From assembly GCA_902651635.1 (NCBI GenBank), contig CACRSC010000015.1, forward strand, positions 631,779 through 695,778: a stretch of DNA of 64,000 nucleotides. The letters are read 5' to 3'. Both the position numbers and the translations under genes were made by a program. The notes below the pieces were generated by a model. That model saw only the letters and a list, made by a program, of their open reading frames with translations. It was not told the origin of the DNA and ran no database searches. Origin of the DNA: Mastigamoeba balamuthi (Eukaryota; Evosea; Mastigamoebida; Mastigamoebidae). Shown in pieces: positions 21,640 to 33,204 of the stretch (positions are counted from its first letter, which is position 1; each line of letters begins with the position of its first letter).

Positions 21640-23860
21640 ATGAAGCTGTTCCTGTGTGCCGTTCTCATGGCCGCCCTCGTGGCGAGCCAGGAATGCGTCC
21701 AGATGGTCCGTTTCGACAGCCAGATGGCGCCGTCCGCGGGGCCCATCACCTTCGACATCGCGCCCATCTTCAAGCCCTTCGTGACCTACGTCGACGGCCC
21801 CACCGTCTCCGTCCAGATCTTCGGTGCGTTCAGCACCGCCGCACACTCCATGTTGAGGACCCCACCCGCGTGCTAACTGGTCTGCCCTCTGATTGGAACA
21901 GGCCCCGAGGGCGCCGTTGCGGGAGTGTCTGTCTCGGAGGACCACACCACCAGGGTCGTCAAGATCATCATCCCCAACGCCCTCCTTCCTCGTGCAGCCG
22001 ATGACTCGGTGGTGAGCTTCTCGGGGTGACCGTGTGGGTGTCTCACACTGAGTTGCACAGGCGCCCTCGCACCCTGACGTGCCCGTCATCGACTCCTCCT
22101 CGCACCACCAGCCGGCCAACGCCGCGGGCAGCACTGCGTCGAACATCGCTCTCGTCGCAGCCGGCGCCTTCCTGGCCGCCCGTGGCAACGGCGTTGCTGC
22201 CGCTGCGGCTGCCGTGCCCGCCGCTGCGTACTACGCTCTCGCTGCCAAGCCGGCGGACAGGTGCGCTCTGCACGTTGTGATCACGAGGCCCGCGACTACG
22301 AACCCTGCGAACCTGATCATGGTCATCAGCGACGGGCACTCGGTATCGAGCATCACGATGGCGAGGAAGATCCTCGGCAGCTACTGGCTCGACGACTACC
22401 TGGTCGGTGCGGTCAGGACCAGCTCGGCCAGCAGCCAGGTTACGGACAGCGCCGCGTCGGCCACCGCCTACTCCTGCGCCATCAAGACCAACAACGAGTA
22501 CGTCCTTGATTGGATGTCGCTCGTCGCTTACGCTTGCAATCCCTTAGCTGGCTCGGTGTCAACCCGAGCAACAAGTCGTGCAGGACCATCCTCGAGGCGG
22601 CCAGGGACAAGGGAATGGCCACGGGCCTGACGGTCACGTCCACCATCACCCACGCCACTCCCGGCGCGTTCTACGCCCACTCGTGGGACCGCGACCTCGA
22701 GTACTGGATCGGCGACCAGCTGTACAACTCCGACCTGACCGTCGCCCTCGGCGGTGGCTCCAAGTTCTTCCAGAAGAAGCTGAGCAAGTACGGGAACAAG
22801 ACCGTCCTCGATATGTTCCGGACGAAGGGGTACAGGTACGTCGGCAGCAAGAGCGAGCTCCTGGCCGCGGGCTCCGAGCCTAAGCTGTTCGGCACGTTCG
22901 CGCCCGGCCACATGCCGATGGTGATCGACCGCATCAACGGCAACATGACCGAGATGCCCCTGCTCACCGACGAGGTCAAGATCGCCCTCCCCATCCTGGA
23001 CAAGGCCGCCAAGGCGTCGGGCAAGGGCTTCTTCCTGATGATCGAGGCGTCGCTGATCGACCAGTGCGCGCACCGCACCGACGCGAGCTGCATCGTTGGT
23101 GAGGTCCAGGAGTTCCTCGACGCTACCAAGCTGGCTTTCGACTACGCCAAGACTCAGGGCAACACCGCGGTCGTCGTCACCAGCGACCACGAGACCGGAG
23201 GCATCTCTCTCGGCGCAACATCCGTCCGCGTGCAGAACGAGCCGAGCATCTACTACTACCACCCGGAGGAGATCAGGATCAAGTGGCCCACCATGTGCGT
23301 TGGTTGATGAGACCCATGCAGTCTCGCAATTAACAAGCGCCCATCAACGTAGGTCCTTCATGTGGATCGAGAACGAGCTCATCTCCATGATCACCGCCCC
23401 GCTGGCCGGTGGGCAGTGCGGGAAGGACGGGAAGCTGCCCCACAACCTCACGATCGACGAGGTGACCAAGGTGGTCAAGAAGTACCTCAACATCAAGGAC
23501 TGGAGCGACGAGGACGCCAAGTACGTCCTCGCCACGCAGACGATGCTTGTCTCCGCGGCCAAGGACGTGTGCAACATTCCCGGCTCTCAGGCGTTCGCCG
23601 GCGCGCTGGGCAGCGTGCTCACGAAGAGGTCCTACGTGTCCTTCGCGACGCAGTCCCACACCGGAGGGGACGTGATGCTGTACGCGTACAACGCGCCCGG
23701 CCTCAAGGGCAATATGGACAACACGGACCTCGGCAAGTGGATGGCCAAGTACCTCGGCGTCGACAACGAGGTCCCCAAGATCCTCACGCGTCGCGACGCC
23801 CGCAATTTCGTGGAGATGGGCGAGAACACCGAGAAGACCCCCAAGCACCCCTACGATTGA
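21640..23860 (+). CDS. Secreted alkaline phosphatase
   Basis: The ATG at 21640 opens a signal peptide (MKLFLCAVLMAALVAS). Five exons join in phase: IFG/PEG, DDSV/APSHP, TNND/WLGVNP and WPTM/SFMW. Core motifs of the alkaline phosphatase superfamily are present in order: VISDGHS (metal-binding Asp), VTDSAASATAYS with the catalytic Ser, HATPGAFYAH, MIEASLIDQCAH, VTSDHETGG, and SHTGGDVMLYA near the C-terminus. The enzyme hydrolyses phosphate monoesters at a two-zinc/magnesium centre, outside the cell or in the secretory lumen. An Ala-rich hydrophobic stretch of about 60 residues (near 22140-22230) precedes the catalytic region and is unusual. An AATAAA lies 33 bp past the stop. It converges with the phosphodiesterase gene with only 67 bp between stops. 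Confidence 0.95.
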
Positions 23861-23892
23861 AGAAACCGATCCCCCGTGCCCGTGCGGCGCAC

Positions 23893-23898
23893 AATAAA
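23893..23898 (+). terminator. Likely polyadenylation signal of alkaline phosphatase
   Basis: AATAAA 33 bp after the stop codon, in the 67-bp gap before the converging phosphodiesterase gene. Confidence 0.65.
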
Positions 23899-23927
23899 AC
23901 TCTAAGTCATGTTCTTAAGGTCCATAC

Positions 23928-26563
23928 CTACGGTAGTATCGGGTCCCCGAGTTTCCTCCATTCGGCGTGGTTCTTCTCCAGGTTCTCCAAACAGAATTGT
24001 ACACTTGGCAAGTACTTTGCCCAGGCTTCGTACAGAGGGCCAACGATGAACTCGATAAATCTAATCTGGCAATTTAGCCGTGTCTTCCATTAGCTGAGCT
24101 TACCCGAGTTGGCATCTGGAGGTTGCAGGCCTCTTTCGGTCCATGAAGGCGCTGACGGGCATACCGAGAGTTCGTTCCTCGTCACCTTGTTGGAAGAACT
24201 CCTCCATCACGAGATCAGTCCATTTCTTGTATATCGAGAAGCTGCGGGCCGCGTTGCAGATGTCGGCACACTTGATGGCCACTTGCAGCAGCAGTATTCG
24301 GTCCTTCTTTTCCATGGTAAAGCCCTCCTGTCCCGAGAGCTTGGCCTTGAATTTACCGAGTATGTCCTGAGGGCATTCTTTGTCAGAAAGTGTGTGGCAG
24401 ACATGTCCTTTGTACGAAGTGCTGTGCCATATCTGTTGCCAGAACCGTTGAGATGACGATCTCTCGAATGTCCTTTCGCCTGAGAGTACAGTCAGAGAGC
24501 TATCTGAGGGTTCTCATACTGGGCTTCTGGAACGTCCTCCAAGAAGTTGAATTCCTCCTCTTGCATGAGCTGAAACGCCGACGCGCAGTGGAAGTTCTCC
24601 AGAACTGACCGGTCGTTATACCTGATAGCCACGTGAGCGCGCTGTGTTGGATTTCAATGACATCGCACGTGATTGCCAAGTCCGACTGTGTGTTGACTTG
24701 GAATGCGTTGTTGCGTCCGGGGTGCTCGTAATCGTGGATTACGCAGGCGATGATTGCGGCCGCCACGTCGATATGCGAGAGGTGCTGTCCAGTTGGTCAG
24801 AAGACAGAATCGACATATGGTTGCACATCAGCGAGGCCGCCCTTCGTGATGAAGTAGTTGACGCTCTGTAGAACGTCGGCTGCGTGCGTTGCGTTGTGGT
24901 AAGGGTTCGCATGATATCCGCTCTCGAGCTTCCTGAGAAAGTTGTCGAAGCGGCCCTTGTTGATAGTGAATCGATCGAATGCATTATGGCGGGCCATCAG
25001 CGTCATTCCCATATAGTACAGGGGCTTGTTGTGAGTTAACTCCGCGTACGAGAAGATATCGAAGTTCCACTCGTCTATCTTCTCTAGCATCCGGTATATT
25101 TCCGATTCCTCCCTGTAGTCGCAGTTGTCAGTGTCCCTTTCATACGCGTTGCACGTGGAAACGCGCACAGGGAGTTTAGTGGAGGAATGACTGCGGCTAG
25201 TTGCTCCGTGGTTATCTGCTTCAGTTTCATCCTGCGTCCCTCGGGTGAGCTGTTCTCCTCAGTCTCCAGCATCTCCATAAGGAATTCGCCCAGGTCCGAG
25301 TCGACTTCTGCATTAGTGCATCAGCTCTGCGTGTCACAACTGCCGTTTCCGGAAGTGTCGGACTTTTCTTGAAGTTGATGCTGGGCATGTAGAGTTTGTT
25401 GGACGTGAGGACCTTGCAGACTGACTCGAGCTGCTGCTTGGTTGTCGAGTCAATTGATGATTCTTCGGACATTGCGTTCAGGTCGTTGACTATCTTCGTG
25501 AGCGGTGAGTCCAGGTCGACGTGTGTGAGGCACTCCAGCCGCTTGATCTCCTCCTGAAGCTCCTTTTTGACTTTCTCGAGTTTCTTCACGTGCTCGCTAC
25601 GGTTCAGCAGGTGCTTCGTGTACACACGGACGTATTTCTCCATCACAAGGAACATAATACCGAGAAGCGCCATGAGAACAAGAAACGCGATCTCCTGGGC
25701 CACGTCTATCCGTGGGTCCAGAACCCTGCCCCACTTGGAGTCCTCTCCCGAAATGTCTGCACCCACCACGAAATCAGAGCAGGCAGGGCAATTGTCATTG
25801 GGGGGTACCGCGGTAGAACCACGTCATGAACATGACGGTAAAGCTCTGTGCCGAGAGAAACAGAAGTATGTAGACCATGACGTGTATTTGCAGGTGCGGG
25901 ATCCCTGACTGCAGGAAGATGATGAGGGTCGAGCAGTAGAACAGCACCGAGAGCAAAATATCTGTTACGCATCGTAATTCAGTTGAGTTAGTTCAGAAGG
26001 TGACCGTAGGCAGTACTAACGCGCTTCTCTCGAGAACACCTGGAGGAGGACGTAGGCGACCAGCGTCGTGTAAAAGCGGAACAAAATGTTCAGCAGTGAC
26101 TCGAGCAGCCGGGAGAATTCGAGCAGCAAAAAGAAGACGGCGAGGTCTGAATGGCGGCGTCAGAAGCTGGGCGCGGGCGGCGGAGGGCCACGCACAGACC
26201 ACCATCTGGTAGATCCTGATGTTCGGGGCCCAGCCCAGGAACTCGGCGCTGATCACGACGAGGAAGAAGAAGACGTACATGAACGAAGACTATTCCGGGG
26301 TCAGAAATAATGACCTGCTCTAAAAAGTAAAAATCCATTTGGCTTGCCATGAGACCGATGGGGCCCTGGATGACCCCGTCGTCCGCCGTGTGGTACTGGA
26401 TCTGCGCGTGCTGGATCTTCTGGACGACGGTCCTGTCGAGGATCCCCCGCAGCATCAGCTGACTCCCGCCCATGAATCCCTTCGCGTTGTCCCGGAGCGC
26501 GTGACGCGTCGACGACAGCAGGTTGACGGAGCTGCTCCCGGCGGCAGCGCTCGCGACACGCAT
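23928..26563 (-). CDS. Multi-pass membrane class I cyclic-nucleotide phosphodiesterase
   Basis: Minus-strand multi-exon gene ending in PATSRCQLGFIEFIVGPLYE then ILP-stop at 23928. The catalytic domain has all class I PDE motifs: HNATHAADVLQS, IHDYEHPGRNNAF (HD metal site), KCADICNAARSFSIYKKW and the substrate-pocket Gln in CQLGFIEF. Upstream exons encode at least five hydrophobic segments, for example VFFFLVVISAEFLGW, AVFFLLLEF, STLIIFLQSG, VMVYILLFLSAQ and AFLVLMALLGIMFLVM. A coiled-coil (about 25520-25600) links the last of these to the catalytic domain. The protein should hydrolyse cAMP and/or cGMP at a membrane. The start is uncertain: ATG 26563 continues the main frame, while ATG 26663 would need another small intron. 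It diverges from the TBC gene. Confidence 0.9.
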
Positions 26564-26640
26564 CGTCGGCCGGGTCCGATGATGAGGCCTTTCGGACTTT
26601 TCGTCTGCGCTGCTCAGCGGGCGCACTATTTTGGGCAGGA

Positions 26641-26652
26641 CCAGATATCTCG
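26641..26652. promoter_or_regulatory. AGATATCT motif in the PDE/TBC divergent promoter region
   Basis: CCAGATATCTCG lies between the two divergent start codons if the PDE starts at 26563. It matches the GATATC/AAATATCT elements in other divergent promoters here. If the PDE starts at 26663, it would instead be coding. Confidence 0.3.
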
Positions 26653-26702
26653 TCAAGATTCATCCGCCCTTTTTCCTCCAGCAAGCGCACCACGCGATCG
26701 CG

Positions 26703-28502
26703 ATGGCGTCGACGGATCCCCTAACGCCCCAGCCCCAGGCGCCGCAAGCCCCGTCGCCGCCGGCGCACCACCAGAGGCAAGCCGCGTGCCCTGCCCCCCC
26801 GCCACCCGCTGAGGTTTCCGTCGCGCAGGTTGGCGTCGTTTGAGGAGCCCCTCGCGAGCTCGCAGATCAAGCTGAGCGAAATCCGCCGCCTCGCCTTCAC
26901 CGGCACGCAGCCATTCGCCCAGCCAGCCGCACGCGTGTGTTCTGACAGCCTCTGCAGGCGTTCCCGAGTCCCTGAGGCCCGCGTACTGGAAGGTATGTCT
27001 GCACAAGCGGACGATGGCCAACAGCGTGCGTTGCGTTACCGTACCAGGTGCTGCTGGGGTACATGCCGCTCCGCAAGGACGCCCAGGAGCACGAGCTTGC
27101 CACCAAGCGCGCGCTGTACCAGGGGTACAAGGACGAGTTCCTCACCGACCCCCGTCTCAAGAGCGACGTGCGTATACACCGCCAGCGCCTGCCTCTCGAG
27201 GTGCTCACAGCAACTGCGTGCAGGAGCAAGACCATGTGAGGGCCTCCCCTACGCCGCCCGCCCCCCAAGCCGCTTCGAAGTGAATGCAATTTGATACGGG
27301 AGTGGCGTGGTTTCGCAGCCGCTGTGCACCGCGGTGCAGAGCAAGTGGAACGAGTTCTTCAAGAACCAGGACATGGTGGACCAGATCGACAAGGATGTCC
27401 GGCGCACCTTCCCTTCGCTGCACTTCTTCCGCGTACCTTGCCGCTTTGCCGATGCGCGCCTCTCTGACTCGGGGTGTGCAGGGCGAGCACGGGGACGCGC
27501 TCAGGAGACTCTTGTTCATCTATGCACGGCTGAACCCCGGCATCCTGTACGTCCAGGGGATGAACGAGATCATGGGGCCGATCTACTACGTGTTTGCCAA
27601 CGACCAGGCCAACGCCTGTGAGGACACTTGCAGCGCCCCTGTGCTCGAGTGGCGCCGAGGTCTGACTCCCCTTGGCCGACAGCGTACGCCGAGGCCGACG
27701 CGTTCTTCTGCTTCTCGGGGCTCATGGGGGAGATCATGGACAACTTCTGCAAGCACGCGGACTCGTCGTCGCAGGGCGTCCACAGGACCATCGAGAAGAT
27801 CTACATGCTGGCGCAGCACTTTGACGAGCAGGTGTGGAGGGACATGGAGGACAAGGCCCTCGACCCGCGCTTCTACTGCCTGCGGTGGGTGACGCTGTTG
27901 TTCTCGCAGGAGTTCCCGCTCCCCGAGATCCTGCGCCTCTGGGACTCGCTCTTCGCGGACCCCAACCGCTTCGAGATGATGCATTTCTTCGCCTGCGCCA
28001 TGATCATGTGCGAGCCTCCACTTGAGTCTCCTTGGCGGTCGTCCGGTTGACTTGCGAGTCCTCTTCCCCCAGCGCAATCAGGGACCAGATCCTCGAGGGC
28101 ACTTTCGAGGACAACCTGTTCCTGCTCCAGAACTATCCCGTCACCGACGTCGGGGTGCTGCTGCAGAAGGCGACAGAGCTGCGCGACAGCATCGACCCGC
28201 TCACGCTTTCGTCCATCATGGACAGCCCGGCGCTCTCGGGCCTCAAACGGCTGGGCCCTGCAGACCCCAGGGCCGTCACGGACCCTGCTCTCCTCCTTTC
28301 CGTACGCCAGCAGTCTTGCCAGCCTCCGACTCTGTCTCACGCGGCCGCTCCCTCCCCCCTGAAGCCCAAGAAGACGCACGCGTCGTGTGTAACGTCGCTG
28401 GCAGCGGGCAGCACCGTGGCTCCTTCCCAGGCACCGGCGACCAGAAAGAAGTTCCACAACGCGATCCCCGAGGGGTTTCTGCCGCCCCCGGCGCCGCTCT
28501 AG
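26703..28502 (+). CDS. TBC-domain Rab GTPase-activating protein, TBC1D13-like
   Basis: Start ATG 26703 (MASTDPLTPQPQ), then a Pro/Gln-rich leader. A ~43-nt intron gives LASFEEPLASSQIKLSEIRR. Later exons read AYWKVLLGYMPLRKD, SKWNEFFKNQDMVDQIDKDV, LFIYARLNPGILYVQGMNEI, AEADAFFCFSGLMGEIMDNF and LDPRFYCLRWVTLLFSQEF. The two catalytic fingers of TBC domains are intact: the Arg finger in IDKDVRR and the Gln finger in YVQG. The block order and the DSLFADPNRF and NYPVTDVGVLLQKA motifs match TBC1D13, a GAP acting on Rab GTPases (Rab35 in animals). A low-complexity Pro/Ser/Ala tail follows. It probably controls a membrane-trafficking Rab. Intron edges are partly inferred. Confidence 0.92.
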
Positions 28503-28700
28503 ACACGCACAGCCGCCCTCTGCCCTCTGGTAGTCTTGGCTCCCGCAGGGAGCGGTGAGAAGCCGACAGTCAACAAGGGCACTTGGTTTTGTGAAGTTAG
28601 CTCTCGAAGATACGCCGAGGCTGACGTGGCTGCTGACATCATTGGGTACTTCTCCGCTTTCTATTAGTTCAACCCGCCAGGCATCAACCCCCGCTAAGAC

Positions 28701-29783
28701 ATGGCCGAGGAGCCGACGACCGCGCCCGTGAACGAGGCCGAGGAGAAGCGCGAGGCCGAGGAGGCCGAGGCCGAGGCGGCCGTCAACTTCGAGCCCGTCA
28801 TCAAGCTGCACGAGGTCGAGGTCAACCGCACCAACGAGGAGGACGAGGAGGCCATCTTCAAGATGTGCGCGCGCCCCATCGCCCTCCCTCACCCCCCGCC
28901 GGCCGCGCGCTGGCCCATATGAGGGCGATAAACGCGCGCGCGGGGCGTTGTGTGTGTATTTTATGTGCACGGCGGGGGGGCCCCCCGCTGGCGCTAAAAC
29001 ACAGCAACCAACACGCAGGCGCGCCAAGCTCTTCCGCTTTGACGCGGCGAACAAGGAGTGGAAGGAGCGCGGCCTCGGCGACGTGCGCCTGATGCAGCAC
29101 AAGGAGTCGCACAAGGTGCGCATCCTGATGCGCCGCGAGAAGATCCTCAAGATCTGCCTGAACCACATCGGTGCGCTGCTTGCTCCTCGGGCCTCTGCCA
29201 GCAGCTTTGTTTGTTGCCCCTCGCCCTTCTTTGGGTGGCTTTTTAATTCGCCCCCGACATTTTTCTCCGATGGACTGACACCCATAAATGCGGCGCGGGA
29301 CCCGCGTTTGGGTTGTATTTGTGCAGTGTCGCCGATGCTCAAGCTGCAGGAGAACGCGGGCAGTGACAGGTCCTGGGTGTGGACTGCCATGGACTTCGCT
29401 GAGGTCCCCGCCACTCAGGAGACCCTGGCCATCCGCTTCGGCTCCCCCGAGAGTGCGTTCCGCCCTCTGTTCACCAGACCACACACCCTGTATCAGTGAA
29501 GATAAGACCGTCCCTAGTGTACCACATTGGTAAGTGGACACATAACTTGAGGAATCTCTCGGTCCTGACACCCCATCAGAGATACACTTTTTGCTTCTGA
29601 CACCCAACACCACAACGAACGCAAACGCAAACCTCACTCGCTCACTTGTACTTCTTTACTACAGACGCCAAGGCGTTCAAGGCCGCGTTCGAGGACGCGC
29701 AGAAGAAGAACGCGAGCCTCGAGAAGAAGGACGAGAAGCCCGCCGAGAAGAAGGAGGAGGAGAAGAAGGAGGAGAAGCACTGA
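28701..29783 (+). CDS. RANBP1: Ran-binding protein 1 (RanBP1)
   Basis: ATG 28701 begins an acidic Glu/Ala leader (MAEEPTTAPVNEAEEKR). The first intron joins EEAIFKM to RAKLFRFDAANKEWKERGLG in phase 2, and later exons give KVRILMRREKILKICLNHI, SPMLKLQENAGSDRSWVW and AIRFGSPES/DAKAFKAAFEDAQKK. This is one complete Ran-binding domain with its KLFRF and WKERG signatures, followed by a Lys/Glu tail. Length and layout match RanBP1 of other eukaryotes. The protein binds RanGTP in the cytoplasm and helps RanGAP release Ran from exported complexes. Four exons; the intron before the last is about 180 nt and more AT-rich than the exons. Confidence 0.95.
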
Positions 29784-30259
29784 GCGCACACCCAAGCTGG
29801 TCGCCACCTCCTGTCCGGACACCCCCTCTGGCACTGAGAGGGAAAGTGCTGAATGGCCTCAACCGGAACCCTTTCCGCCGCGTTAGTTTATCGGGCTTGC
29901 TTGGTCTCGTATTCGTGAGGCAAAAACAATTGATGTCCCACGCAAACTTTGGGCAAGCGCCTTAGAGGGTCGGTGTTACCCTTATGACCGTGGTGTCTCT
30001 TACCCTGTGGTTCTGCCCCCTGTCGGGCCAGATAGACGGCGGTATAAGCGTTCTGCTGCCATTGTGGGACGCCCAGCCAATCACTGACACAAAAGCACGC
30101 TTAGAGCTCACCAGAGCAACCCTCCGCGTTCTCCTTTTGCTTTCGAGTCGGGGGAAGTGAGTGCAGCGGGCCGTAGGGTGCGTGTGCTTGTGCTTTCGAC
30201 GGCCCTCGCATATCTCTTTTTGTTTTTCTACATCGACATTTTCCTGGCCCAGGGGGTTG
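29784..30259. other. Intergenic between two converging genes
   Basis: About 480 bp between the stops of RanBP1 and CFAP20. No protein-like frame and no recognised RNA gene. Confidence 0.5.
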
Positions 30260-31247
30260 TCACTGAGCAGGGGCGTCCCCGCCCTCGCCCTCTCCAGCGG
30301 GTTTCTGCGAAGCCGACGTATGGCGTGAGACACGAAGAGGGGGTGTTGTGCTCGGGGGAGAGCACTCACGCGAGTGGGGACGAGGATCTTGAACTCCGGC
30401 GGGAGGTCCTCCTCCTTGTACAACCGGTCGCTGAAGTAGATGCGTCTTATGCGGCAGTTGGCGTGGATCTGCACGCGCTGCGTCTCGATGTAGTTGGTCC
30501 CGTACGCACTGCGCGGCGCACGCGGCAAGTCAGCCAGATATTTTCAAAAGATATCGAAGAGGGGGCCGGGGGAGACGGGCGGCGAAGAGAACAGACCGGC
30601 GCGTGAAGTCGGCGAGGTTGAACTGAATCTGGTTCCAGCCGTGGTCGAGCTTCATCGGCATCGTGCAGATGAACGGCTTGACGCGCGTGTTGAGCTGGTA
30701 GTTGGACGCGCGGAACCTCCTCCTCGTGTTCTTGTCGTCGAGCACAGTGACCTCGAACGTGAAGAAGTGCGACAGCTGCGCGAGGAGGCCCGTTGCGAGC
30801 GGCCAGGGGTGAGGGCAGAATGGGGGGCTCGGTCCGCGACGCTGGACGCACGTTCTTGATGATCATGACGAGGTAGGGCAGCTTGATGCCGAGCGTCTTG
30901 GCGGGGTCGGCGGGCGACGCGATGAAGCACGTGTTCACGTTGGCGCCGACAATCTCGATCACGCTCGAGTTGATGTCCTGGTCAGTGATCCTCTTGATGT
31001 GCCCGTTCTTCACTGCGCGAGGGGGGTGGCGGGGTTGAGGGCCGGCACAGCGAGCGGGCGGGGGCGGGGCGGGGGCCGTGCGCGTGCCTTCGGTGGCCCA
31101 GATCTCGAGTGGCTTGCTCCTATTTTTGGGGAGGTGGTCGGGCAGGCGTGAGCGGGTGGGCGCGCGTGCGGGGACGCGAGGGGAGGCGACGGACCCGACG
31201 CTGTAGAGGATGGAGAGCAGGCCTGACTGGAATGTGCTGCGGAACAT
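30260..31247 (-). CDS. CFAP20: CFAP20/BUG22 ciliary protein
   Basis: ATG at 31247 ([19 protein letters not shown]). Further minus-strand exons read [90 protein letters not shown] and [19 protein letters not shown]. This is near collinear with human CFAP20, one of the most conserved ciliary proteins. After the PTR donor near 30370, a last exon [14 protein letters not shown] ending at 30260 is inferred from phase and a CGCAG acceptor. CFAP20 is a luminal or inner-junction component of ciliary doublet microtubules. Its presence implies the organism builds a flagellum at some stage. Introns contain AGATATTTT and AAGATATC motifs. Confidence 0.95.
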
Positions 31248-31389
31248 TCTCGGGTCGCGACTTGGCTGCGAGTGCGAGGGCGCCCTTCAGGTATAGACTG
31301 AGGCTATTAATAACCCGAATGACGTCGAGAAAGTATCACGGTTGGTGTAAATCAGAGAATCTTCGAGTCAAGAATCTCCTGGTTATGAA

Positions 31390-32208
31390 TCAGTTGTTGC
31401 CGGGTGAACGGGGAGGCCCTCTCTGCTCCCACAGGCCCTTGACCACGGCCATCATGTACTGAGCCACGCCGGGGTGCAACGCGTGCCTCAGCACCTCGGG
31501 GATCTCGTCAGGGCTCGCAGCTGCCCTCACAGCTTCCCTGACCTGTGTGGAGCTCACGTCCTCGAGCTCGCCGTCGACAAAGAACAGCTCCGACCTCTTG
31601 TGCACCTTCTCCGCGCTGGCGATGCGCTCCCTGAGCTGCTCCGTGTAGCCCGGCCTGCCGAGGACGACGTACTTCCTGGGCTTCTCCCAGGCCTTGAACC
31701 TCAGCACCGTGTCCGCGCCATGCATCTCGACAGACGACAGCGGAACACCGGGGAACGTCCGCGAGAGCACCCCGTCCATGTTCCTCGTGACGTCGCCGCC
31801 AGCGGCGATGCCCCACGGGCACACGTCGATCCAGTCGGACTCGGCGCAGGCGATCGAGCACATCCGGCAGCGGTGCTGCAGAGCGATGCCGTCTCTGCCG
31901 AGTTTCCTGAACACGTAGCCGTCGCTCGACGGCACCATGAACCCGCCGACGACGACCAGCGATGGGGAGGACCGCTCGACGGCCGCGCGGGCGCGGGCGA
32001 ACATCTCGAGGTGCATCGCGTGGGGCGGGCACAGGGAGCCCGACTGGACGAGGACGACGCCGCGGAGCCCGCCACGCAGGCGGTCGCGCACCTGCGCCCG
32101 CACTTTGTCCAGCGGGAGGGGCGGCAGCTCGTGCCCGCGGTATTCGCGGCCCCCCTCTGCCCTCGCTCTCCACTGCGGGTGCCCCGAGCCCTGTAGCATC
32201 CGCTCCAT
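31390..32208 (-). CDS. Nicotinamide-nucleotide adenylyltransferase (NMNAT) family
   Basis: The minus-strand frame runs from the gap edge to the stop at 31390; the first ATG is at 32208 (MERMLQGSGHPQW), though upstream in-frame sequence stays open. Motifs are those of eukaryotic NMNAT: VLVQSGSLCPPHAMHLEMFA (nucleotide-binding, PxxAMH in place of the usual TxxH), LVVVGGFMVPSSDGYVFRKL, ESDWIDVCPW, and DVSSTQVREAV (the ISSTxxR signature) near the C-terminus. These enzymes make NAD from NMN and ATP. About 270 residues matches the family. The N-terminal 60 residues are an extension. The 5' half of the gene is duplicated beyond the adjacent assembly gap. Confidence 0.85.
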   Translation of the reverse strand: MERMLQGSGHPQWRARAEGGREYRGHELPPLPLDKVRAQVRDRLRGGLRGVVLVQSGSLCPPHAMHLEMFARARAAVERSSPSLVVVGGFMVPSSDGYVFRKLGRDGIALQHRCRMCSIACAESDWIDVCPWGIAAGGDVTRNMDGVLSRTFPGVPLSSVEMHGADTVLRFKAWEKPRKYVVLGRPGYTEQLRERIASAEKVHKRSELFFVDGELEDVSSTQVREAVRAAASPDEIPEVLRHALHPGVAQYMMAVVKGLWEQRGPPRSPGNN

Positions 32209-32268
32209 CTCGTTGCGCAAGTGCTTGCAAGCAGCGGGGTTTTTGTTTTGAATAACCAAGGCACACAG
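31964..32268. repeat. Duplicated gap flank, left copy (305 bp)
   Basis: Matches 32900-33204 at all but one position (C at 32153, T at 33089). It covers the N-terminal half of the NMNAT coding sequence. Confidence 0.9.
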
Positions 32269-32271
32269 GGT

Positions 32272-32899
32272 NNNNNNNNNNNNNNNNNNNNNNNNNNNNN
32301 NNNNNNNNNNNNNNNNNNNNNNNNNNNNNNNNNNNNNNNNNNNNNNNNNNNNNNNNNNNNNNNNNNNNNNNNNNNNNNNNNNNNNNNNNNNNNNNNNNNN
32401 NNNNNNNNNNNNNNNNNNNNNNNNNNNNNNNNNNNNNNNNNNNNNNNNNNNNNNNNNNNNNNNNNNNNNNNNNNNNNNNNNNNNNNNNNNNNNNNNNNNN
32501 NNNNNNNNNNNNNNNNNNNNNNNNNNNNNNNNNNNNNNNNNNNNNNNNNNNNNNNNNNNNNNNNNNNNNNNNNNNNNNNNNNNNNNNNNNNNNNNNNNNN
32601 NNNNNNNNNNNNNNNNNNNNNNNNNNNNNNNNNNNNNNNNNNNNNNNNNNNNNNNNNNNNNNNNNNNNNNNNNNNNNNNNNNNNNNNNNNNNNNNNNNNN
32701 NNNNNNNNNNNNNNNNNNNNNNNNNNNNNNNNNNNNNNNNNNNNNNNNNNNNNNNNNNNNNNNNNNNNNNNNNNNNNNNNNNNNNNNNNNNNNNNNNNNN
32801 NNNNNNNNNNNNNNNNNNNNNNNNNNNNNNNNNNNNNNNNNNNNNNNNNNNNNNNNNNNNNNNNNNNNNNNNNNNNNNNNNNNNNNNNNNNNNNNNNNN
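32272..32899. other. Assembly gap (628 Ns)
   Basis: Run of N. Because both flanks carry the same 305-bp sequence, the gap is probably an artefact of a repeat or of two haplotypes; true missing sequence may be absent. Confidence 0.95.
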
Positions 32900-33204
32900 G
32901 GGGAGGACCGCTCGACGGCCGCGCGGGCGCGGGCGAACATCTCGAGGTGCATCGCGTGGGGCGGGCACAGGGAGCCCGACTGGACGAGGACGACGCCGCG
33001 GAGCCCGCCACGCAGGCGGTCGCGCACCTGCGCCCGCACTTTGTCCAGCGGGAGGGGCGGCAGCTCGTGCCCGCGGTATTCGCGGCCCTCCTCTGCCCTC
33101 GCTCTCCACTGCGGGTGCCCCGAGCCCTGTAGCATCCGCTCCATCTCGTTGCGCAAGTGCTTGCAAGCAGCGGGGTTTTTGTTTTGAATAACCAAGGCAC
33201 ACAG
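32900..33204. repeat. Duplicated gap flank, right copy (305 bp); partial NMNAT N-terminus
   Basis: Encodes the same NMNAT N-terminal half on the minus strand (ATG at 33144) and then runs into the gap. Only this copy is followed by unique upstream sequence (33205 onward). The natural promoter of the gene therefore probably lies here. Confidence 0.9.

Noticed and set aside
26563-26656. Phosphodiesterase start at 26656
   Set aside because: The codon there is TTG, not ATG; the nearest in-frame ATG is 26563.
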